64,000 bases of DNA, taken from positions 47,175,422-47,239,421 of the forward strand of contig NC_054740.1 in assembly GCF_018143015.1 (NCBI RefSeq). Direction: 5' to 3'. The notes beneath the pieces were generated by a model, which was not told where the DNA came from, searched no databases, and worked only from the letters and a program-made list of their open reading frames with translations. The stretch comes from Lytechinus variegatus. Taxonomy: Eukaryota > Echinodermata > Echinoidea > Temnopleuroida > Toxopneustidae. Positions 56,459 to 64,000 of this stretch are shown piece after piece (position 1 is the first letter of the stretch; every line of letters begins with the position of its first letter). The position numbers and the translations under genes are program-made.

Positions 56459-58140
56459 ATCGATTATTTTGAAAACCGGTGTTCGACAGCTCTAATTCGA
56501 TCGAACATCGATGCATCGAATATTGAAGGCGGGGAAAATTTAGTCTTTTGTTTTTGCGTCGATGCGATGCGCTTTGGCCGGGTGAGCGTTGCACAAGCAG
56601 ATGACAGCAAAGTTCGTTTGTATTTTCCATGATCACAAAACACACAAAAAAGGCCGGGGACCAAAGCAGAATTCTTCCCAAAATATCTTCAACAATGATA
56701 TTTGCAGATGACAACATATTAGTTTAAAATGAAACAATAATAAAGACATGAATCACGCAGAGTCAATCCGAATGATTTTCGGTCAACTAGCATTCGCAGT
56801 CCATTCACCAGCCCCGTCCGCAGCTAGCTCCGTACACTCACTCTCCCGAAACGGCAGGCGTGCTTGACGGCGTGCTTGACGTCAGCGCCAGCAAATAAGT
56901 GCAATCAACGGAGAGCACTGTAACTTGCCTGAGATTGTGTAGTTGGATCCAAAATGAGCTCCAAATAAATTTATGGGAATAAATACGTAATTTTCTCAGG
57001 ATGGTCATTTGAATTGCTATTCAATGCTGATATAACGATTGTGAGGAAAGATTGTGGTATATGAGTTATGACGATGTTCGAGAATTAATCCTGATAATGA
57101 CAATCCAGTTTTTTAGACGCAATTGAGCATGCGATCAAAGTAAATACGAATGTTTCGAATCGAGCCCTAAATTCATCTAAATTATTACGATTTAACAAGA
57201 TTTTATGGTCATACTAAGAATATTGACGATGTCAGCAAAGTATGTTATGTTCATATGGAAGAATTAATACTGGCCGGATTATTTCTATTGTTATTCCATC
57301 TCTGGCTCCGAGCTCCGAGAAAATAAGCACAATGCGCATGCGTGTTCGATGACGTATGACATATTTTCCCATTCATGAAATCAGAGCCAAAAGTTGGGCA
57401 CAAACTAGCTTCAAATTGATTGGAAAAAAATCAAACGCAATTTTCTCTGTTTTGTCATGTAAAATGTTATTATATGGTGATATTTCGAACTTGAACAGAG
57501 TTTTTGCATGTAGACAATGTTCGAGAATCAATCCTGATGTGATGATTATTTTTTTTAGACAAGTGCACTAGCTCGATGTCAAGTCGATCGTCATGAGATG
57601 TCCGCCATTGAAAATTGAAACGAAATACAAACGTTTCACATCAAGCTCCAAATTCATATTAATGATTATCATATGCAAATTATTGTTAAATATTACGATT
57701 AAATAATGTTCTATGGTCATGATATTAATATTGTTCATGAAAGCAAGATTTATTTTACGTTGATCGCGTCAATTTCCGGCCATTTTCTGGTTTGATTAAA
57801 GAACAGTACTGCGCATGCACGATCGATGGCCATGACTTCCATTCATGAATTCATCGTGCATAAATTATCTCGGCACGAGCAGACGAGTAAGACTCGAACT
57901 ATGATCAAAATAAACTTCAAATTAATGGTGAATAGCATCATAATTACTCAATCGGTTTCATTTTGGGGGCAATAGAAATCAAGTAAGTAGTAGTAAAGTT
58001 GGACATTACTGATATTTTGATGATTGATTGTGTAAACCAAACGAATCGGCTGGCTGACGTATTTTTATTTTTTTTTTCGATGCACCGATTTTGCAAAATC
58101 TGCACCGGTGTTTGATGACATCGATCGAACACCGATTTTA
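56459..58140. mobile_element. Inverted-repeat element with TCGAT-word ends and an internal 443-bp duplication
   Basis: CGATTATTTTGAAAACCGG and GTGTTCGA near 56459 are mirrored by CGAACACCGATTTTAAAATTG ending about 58140. Both ends are dense in ATCGAT, TTCGATCGAAC and GATGCATCGAA words. Inside, a unit beginning near ATGTTCGAGAATTAATCCTG (57073) repeats at 57516 (ATGTTCGAGAATCAATCCTG), with shared downstream words (GCGCATGC, CATTCATGAA, AAATTCAT). There is no transposase. Possibly hAT-like by its word-rich termini; target duplication not resolved. Confidence 0.55.
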
Positions 58141-58165
58141 AAATTGATTCGACTCGGGCTTAATC

Positions 58166-58306
58166 AAAACAAAGATAGATTTCCTAGGGAAATCCATCGG
58201 AAAGAGTTCCATGTGCACCCCCCCACCAAAAATTACAAAACAAAGATGGATTTCCTAGGGAAATCCATCGGAAAGAGTTCCACGTGCACCCCCCACCAAA
58301 AATTAC
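58166..58306. repeat. 71-bp tandem duplication with GATTTCCTAGGGAAATC palindrome
   Basis: AAAACAAAGATAGATTTCC through CACCAAAAATTAC repeats at 58166 and 58237 with few changes. Each unit includes GATTTCC-TAG-GGAAATC, a perfect 7-bp hairpin. Confidence 0.9.
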
Positions 58307-58560
58307 AAAAGTTGAGACTTTCGGTACGTTCACTTCAGAGTTTCTATCCTTTTTTCACTGTTTCTTACCTTGGTTGGGATTTGTACTCGCCTCGTTTTAT
58401 CTGTAATCAAGACCTCTTCCCGCTATGCTAGCGAGAAGCACTGATACCGTCAGGAGTATTTTAACGATTATGAGCTGATAGTTCGACTAGTCTTGACTCA
58501 CAGACCAAACCGATGTCTATGGACAATTAAACGCTCTAGATCCTGCTCGAAATTTGACAG
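58307..58560. other. Spacer, nothing recognised
   Basis: No feature could be supported. Confidence 0.5.
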
Positions 58561-58565
58561 TTACA

Positions 58566-58915
58566 CTTCGTAATTCCGAAGCTTCGTAATTCCAAAGGTT
58601 CTTTATTCCGAAGGTTCATAATTCCAAAACACGTAAATTGCCTATACCTCGATGTTCGTTAATCCGAAAACGAAAAAGGGTTCGTTAGTCCCAACATTTG
58701 TGGCGTTATTCCGACGGTTCGTTATTACGAAGGTTCGATAATCTGAAAACGAAATAAGGTTTGTTGTTCCGAAGGTTCGATAATCCGAAAACGAAATAAG
58801 GTTCGTTAATCCGAAAACGAAATAAGGTTTGTTTTTCCGAAGGTTCGTTAATCCGAAAACGAAATAAGGTTTGTTAATTCGAAAACAAAATAAAGCTCGT
58901 TAATCCGAAAAATGA
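58566..58915. repeat. AATCCGAAAACGAAATAAGG array (middle copy)
   Basis: It starts CTTCGTAATTCCGAAGCTTCG-like and continues with the same alternating units as 39170-39580, same orientation, more degenerate. Confidence 0.85.
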
Positions 58916-59018
58916 AAACCGGGAAAGCAGAGGCAAGGGGAGGGGGGTGGGGGACACTGTTGCCGTTCAATTATTATGAGGATAGGAAGGCAAGGGCGGA
59001 CGAACGAATTTTTGTTGG

Positions 59019-60050
59019 GGGGTAAAGCCAAAAAATGAAACTCGTACGTCAAAATGGGCACTTTGGTGATATTTTCACCTTGAGATTATCATCTGCTTGA
59101 AGTCATTGTGTGTAGAGAAAAACTTTTTTGAAGTGACTTCTTATGATGGCAAAATGTATATGTAGGCTTTATTTTTCGGGAGAGAGTAAAATGAGCGAGC
59201 GGCTTGGTAAAACAAATTCAAAGGTGAAGTTGTAAAACGTTTTTTGGGGTCAATTATTCTTAAAATGGCATTATTGCGAGGTGTTGCGAGCGTGAATCAC
59301 AAGCTCAAACTTTAGGGTATTTCAATAAAAAATGAAAATAAGTTTTTAAAAATCCGCGCAGATTTCTGCTGTCATTAAAAAGATGTGCATCTAACTAAAA
59401 ATTAACACAAGCGCAAAACGCGAGCTTAAACATACTGAACAGAAAAAGAACCTGTTAAAGAAAGCATTTAGTGACCTCTTTAGGATGCATATTTCACCAA
59501 TCAAATGAGAGTGCGAAGCGCAAGCTGAAAATTTGCAATATTCCAGCCTGAAAACTTAACTTGTATACTTTAAAAGTATTTCATTTAAAAAAAAAACATG
59601 AAAAACGGCATATTTATTTTTGAAAAAGGAACTTTCCCATTTTGGAAAATATTAATTTCCCTGTTTTTTATTTCATTTTTGGGGTGCAAGTGCCCCCTGC
59701 CTCCCCAGCGGATCCAACTTTCGTCAAATAGGGGAGGGGCATTTTTTTTCAGCCATATTTTCCTCGATCGGCATAAAGTAAATGTGTAATAACATGATAA
59801 ACCCTTTTTAAATAATGCGAGCGCGAGCTATATATTTTCTTAATACGATGGGCAATATGTTTGTGATCTTCAAAACGAGATGCCTATGTAACTAACTTTA
59901 GATAATAACTGCGAGCAAGAAGCGCGAACAGAAATTTTAAATATATAAGCTCTGACCTGATCTAAAGGGGACATTTTAAGAACGTTTTGCTGTTAGCCAT
60001 GAAGACGATGCGTGTTTCAACCAGTGGCAGCGGAACGTATTTTCCTTTTC
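59019..60050. repeat. GCGAGC-family repeat, direct copy 1
   Basis: It starts GGGGGTAAAGCCAAAAAATG and GATATTTTCACCTTGAGATT, then GCGAGC-type cores at about 59277, 59408, 59512, 59816 and 59912. The first third recurs in direct orientation at 62334-62640. CCATATTTTCCTCGATCGG at 59752 matches the flank at 9340. Confidence 0.75.
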
Positions 60051-60065
60051 GGGGGGGGGGGGGGG

Positions 60066-62335
60066 TGTTACACCCACAAATGTAATAATCGCCCACAAAT
60101 GTAATAACGCCCACAAATGTAATAACACTTTACCCACAAATGTAATAACGCCCACAAATGTAATAACACTTTACCCACAAATGTAATAACGCCCACAAAT
60201 GTAATAACACTTTACCCACAAATGTAATAATTTTTGATCGCCCACAAATGTAATAACACTTTACCCACAAATGTAATAATGCACTTTACCCACAAATGTA
60301 ACAATGACTTTACCTACAAATGTAATAAATTTGAAGTGATTTTTGGCGAATTCGTTCTAAACTAATATCCTATAGTAATGCGTTCATATAGCACAAAAGT
60401 TCGAAGTCTTTTTTCCAGACCCGGTTAATGAAATATTACAGTACAAGTCCAAGTCTTTTTCCAGACCCGGTTGTTTCAAAATTATAATATACGTCCAAAG
60501 TCTTTTTTCCAGACCCGTTTAATTCAAAATTTTTAATGCAAGTCCAAAGTCTTTTTTTCAGACCCGGTCGTTTCAAAAGTTATAATATACGTCCAAAGTC
60601 TTTTTTCCAGACCCGGTCGTTTCAAAAGTTATAATATACGTCGGTGAGGGGTAAAGACAACACTCTAAGCCCAAGCATTTTATTAAAAAGTGGGTTTAAT
60701 TTTGAAGATTGGTCTCAGCTGTCATTTTTTAAATATTTTTTTAAAAATATCTTTTAAATAACCGGGTCCAGACGAAAGACTAGAAGCATAATACTTGTGT
60801 TATTCCACAAGAATAAGACTATGAGTCTTCTGTTTTTAGGATTGTTTAAATCATTTTTAAATCACCGGGTTTGGAATAAAGACAACGCTCTAAACATGTG
60901 CTTTTCTACATGCATGGTCTTAATTTGGAGGATTGCTGGTTCTTAGATTCGTTGTTGAGGGTTGTTTTATTGATTTTTTATTCCTGAAATAATTGTGTCT
61001 GGAGGAAAGTCGATCTTCGACAATCGGTCTTCATGTGGTTCCACAGTAATTAGATTATTGGGTATTCGTTTTAGAATATTTGTAAAAACTATTTTATTTT
61101 TCAAATAGTAACCAAGTCTGGAGAAAGGATGTCTGCTTTACCCACGCATTATTACAATGTTTTGTAGGGGTAGTAGTAGTATTTAAAAAAAGACATATTT
61201 TTACTGGGTGATACTTTGGAAATTTGGTCTTAGATTCGAAGTTTCTCAGTTACTTTTTTTTAATAGCCGGGTCTGGAGGAAAGAGTACGTTTTAAAACTC
61301 GTGTTATTCCACGAGAATAAGAATATAACTGTATAAGGTCTTATGTTAGAAGATTTTTTTTCGTAACTGTTTTAGATCTGGAATAAAGACAACACTCTAA
61401 ACCTCTTTTAAAACAGGTTCTTAGGTTGAAGGTTTGTTTGGTCTTAGACTTTGATTTTTTTGAGTTCTTACTATTAGCGTTTTTTTAAGAAAAAAAATGG
61501 TCGGGCTGAAAGACTACGCTATATCCAGCATTAATAAGATTATGGGGTCTTTATACTGTTTTTAAACTGTTATACATAATGTTTAAATAACAGGTAACCG
61601 GGTCTGGAGAAAAGACTACGCTTGATTCTCGATTTACTCTTAGCGCATACATGTATATTCACAATATACACCGTATAAGTTGAAACAACAACAAAGACAT
61701 TAATTCCACCAGTTTTAAAAATTAACTGGGTCTGGAGAAAAGACTAAGCTCTATTCCCATTTTTTTCCACAGGAATATCATTATCGTATCTTAGTTTGGA
61801 CTTATATTAATAATTTTGAAATAACTGGGTCAGGAAAAAGACTTTGGACTTATTAAAATTCTTGAAACAACCGGGTCTGGAAAAAAGACTTTGGACTTAT
61901 ATCACAATTTTTGAACAACAGGGTCTGGAAAAAAAGACTTTGGACTTTTATTATATTTTTTTAAACAACCGGGTCTGGAAAAAAGACTTTGGATTTATAT
62001 TATAATTTTTGAAACAACCGGGTCTGGAAAAAAGACTTTGCACTTTTGTGCTACATGAACGCATTACTATAGGACTTTAGTTTAGAACGGATTCGCCAAA
62101 AATCCCTTCAAATTTATTACATTTGTGGGTAAAGTCATTATTACATTTGTGGGCGATCAAAAATTATTACATTTGTGGGTAAAGTGTTATTACATTTGTG
62201 GGCGATCAAAAATTATTACATTTGTGGGTAAAGTGTTATTACATTTGTGGGCGTTATTACATTTGTGGGTAAAGTGTTATTACATTTGTGGGCGTTATTA
62301 CATTTGTGGGAGTTATTACATTTGTGGGTGCAACA
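60066..62335. mobile_element. 2.27-kb foldback element with CACAAATGTAATAA arrays
   Basis: The left end TGTTACACCCACAAATG is followed by 12 CACAAATGTAATAA units with spacers CG, CACTTTAC or TTTTTGATCG. The right end has 10 complementary units (TTATTACATTTGTGGG) and closes GGGTGCAACA. Between them, 50-70-bp units with CAGACCCGG on the left and CCGGGTCTGG on the right fold about a centre near 61200, becoming more degenerate inward. It is inserted in a G run of the GCGAGC repeat, whose two halves continue at 59019-60065 and 62336 onward. The frame over 62125-62364 is a repeat artefact. No transposase. Confidence 0.85.
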
Positions 62336-62640
62336 GGGGGCAAAGCCAAAAAAGGGGCCAATAGGGGCAATTTGGTTCAAACAGATATTTTCACCATGAG
62401 ATTATCATCTGTGTAAAGAGGTTGTGTGTTTTGTAGTAATTAAATTGAGCAAAATTTTGTAAGTGATCACTGATTGATAAGTTATATATTTACGTTTCAT
62501 TTCTGCGAGCTTAGCCAGCAAGCAGGTTGGGGGAAAAAATCAAATCTGAAGATGTAAAATTCGCCTTTTTGGTCAATTACTGTTAAAAGGGAATCCTTGT
62601 GAGATGTTGCGAGCGGGTCACGTGCTCAAACTTTTGGAAA
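62336..62640. repeat. GCGAGC-family repeat, direct copy 2
   Basis: GGGGCAAAGCCAAAAAAGG, GATATTTTCACCATGAGATT and ATCATCTG match 59019-59110. Further on, GGTCAATTACTGTTAAAAGG and GATGTTGCGAGCGGG match 59250-59295. Confidence 0.75.
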
Positions 62641-63815
62641 TTTCATGTAGGCCTTGAATGATAATTATGATAATATTGATATTGTTATTTACCCAGGGAA
62701 GCCACTTCAGTTCTGTTCTCCCAGCTATTATTATTATTATTTTTTTTACAAGAATGCTTAGAATGTCCAGTTTTCAGGTTGGAAAATCAGAAAAATTTGG
62801 CTCACGTTTCTCGCTCGCATCAAGTATTGTTTATTGAGGAACTCATTCTATTCCTGGTTACAAAAAAAGTATAAAATGTCCAGTTTTCCGGTTGGAATAT
62901 CACAAATTTTAAGCTTGCGGTTCGCGCTCTCATTATCTAGTTCGTGAGATATACATGTATATTCTATTCATGAGTCACTAAATGCAGTCCTTAAAAGATT
63001 ACTTTCTGAAGCCTGTTGCATAAAACTTTTTACCTGAGAAAACTCTGGTAAAAACTGAAAACTAAGGTTAGTCTGATTTCCGCCATTGACTTTAGCACAG
63101 GGCAAAAACTCCCGTAAAAACAACCTGAGTTTTCCCTGGTAAAAAGTTTAATGCAATGGGCCCCAGGTCAGTATATAAAAAAATTACAGCTCGTCCTCGC
63201 ATTGATTCTTTAGAAAGACACATCTTTCTCATGATTACAAAAAAATGCTCCGAATTTTCACTTCACATCTTGTACATGAAATGTCTTCTAGTTTGAGCTT
63301 GTGATTCGCGCTTTCAACATCTCACAAGGATCATTATTAGTATTATTTTTATTTGTATTACCAGCAGAAGCTGTTATTAAAAATGACATCCCCTCCAATA
63401 CAAATCCTATTATCTAGAGGTTACTCGCACGCCACCAACACACTTGATCCCCTGCATCTTTAAACCATTTGCTTAGGCAGCAATTGCTCAAATAAAATCG
63501 AAATTAGCCTATGCTTGATCAGGGCGCCTATTCTTAATGAAATACATGCTTTTGGCCACAACACACGCACGTATCATCGATCGTTATTACTATCATTGCA
63601 TAATATCGTGTAATCTTGTAATGACAACATCGTTTTTGTTACCAAAATGAATTTTTTTCATTTTCGGAAATACAAACCTTATTTAATTTTCGGATAAACA
63701 AACCTTATTTCGTTTTTGGATTGACGAACTTTTGGAATTACGAACCTCATTTCGTTTTCGGATTAACGAACGTTCGGAATTACGAAGCTTCGGAATTACG
63801 AATGAATGCGAATTT
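62625..63815 (-). repeat. Right arm, inverted copy of 39165-40575
   Basis: In reverse, this arm carries the AATCCGAAAACG array (63600-63815), CGATATTATGCAATGA-type sequence, GCGAGC cores (about 63187, 63305, 62925, 62812), the palindromic MITE (63011-63165) and GAAGCCACTTCAGTTCTG. All are in the mirrored order of the left arm, about 90% alike by eye. Confidence 0.85.
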
Positions 63816-64000
63816 GACGGAATAAAACCATATTTTGGTATGTATTTCCACTCCCCCATCATGTATTTTCTAGGGCTAGATGTATTATTCTGACCCTTCA
63901 TGTTTTTTTTCAACTTTTAGTGGGGAGTGCATATGTAACTCTTGCCAATCCATCTTTTAAAGAGAAATGCCAGTAGTTGCAGTAAACACTGATTTCATAA
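63816..64000. other. Unrecognised sequence to the window end
   Basis: AT-rich with no recognised feature. Confidence 0.5.

Noticed and set aside
56369..56632. 87-codon frame and opposing 95-codon frame
   Set aside because: They overlap the TCGAT-rich terminal zone of an inverted-repeat element and show no motif.
62125..62364. 79-codon frame (repeated YYICG / LLHLWV)
   Set aside because: It is the translated CACAAATGTAATAA array of the foldback element.

Overview
The window looks like animal nuclear DNA dominated by transposable elements. There are no long ORFs, no operons and no ribosome-binding sites. It does hold tRNA-headed SINEs with ATT tails, GT-AG splice signals, many foldback DNA elements and simple repeats. 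The mix suggests a marine deuterostome invertebrate, most likely an echinoderm such as a sea urchin. The features behind that guess are SINEs ending in a GCGCTATATAAA-like tail, GCGAGCGCGAAGCGCGAGC repeats, and MITEs beginning GGGGCCGTTTCATAAAGC or GGGGAGACCGGGGTTAG. This is recognition from memory; no database was searched.

Layout. 1-9.3 kb: ACCATTG minisatellites (one split by an insertion), a MITE, a SINE and a promoter-like GC-rich patch near 4.5 kb. 9.4-10.4 kb: an array of about 110-bp units, each centred on a GCGAGCGCGAAGC motif. 11.55-14.35 kb: nested CCAGTTGG foldback elements hosting two further insertions. 14.56-15.93 kb: the best candidate for a host transcript, a GC-rich promoter-like patch and two exons that join in frame to encode 64 residues. 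16.69-36.95 kb: two inverted copies of a roughly 6.1-kb CACTA-ended transposon flanking 0.8 kb, which holds a possible nuclear-receptor-like zinc-finger exon. The right copy was later hit by a 5.0-kb piggyBac-type element, a 1.7-kb palindromic element and a 0.5-kb MITE. Removing them restores the length of the left copy.

37-47 kb: a recurring GCGTAACGGACATGAC motif, a GC-rich foldback element, one arm of an AATCCGAAAACG repeat family and a 5.3-kb foldback element with a SINE and a hAT-like element inside. 47-58 kb: a cluster of short inverted-repeat elements, several hAT-like and carrying short first-exon remnants, plus a 139-nt hairpin and two copies of a short motif whose stem changes are compensatory. 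58-64 kb: AATCCGAAAACG and GCGAGC repeats interrupted by a 2.27-kb foldback with CACAAATGTAATAA ends.

No complete transposase, reverse transcriptase or conserved multi-exon gene is visible. Coding claims are limited to short exons and are given modest confidence. The main content is a record of nested insertions, where terminal repeats, target duplications and uninterrupted sister copies allow several elements to be bounded to the base.
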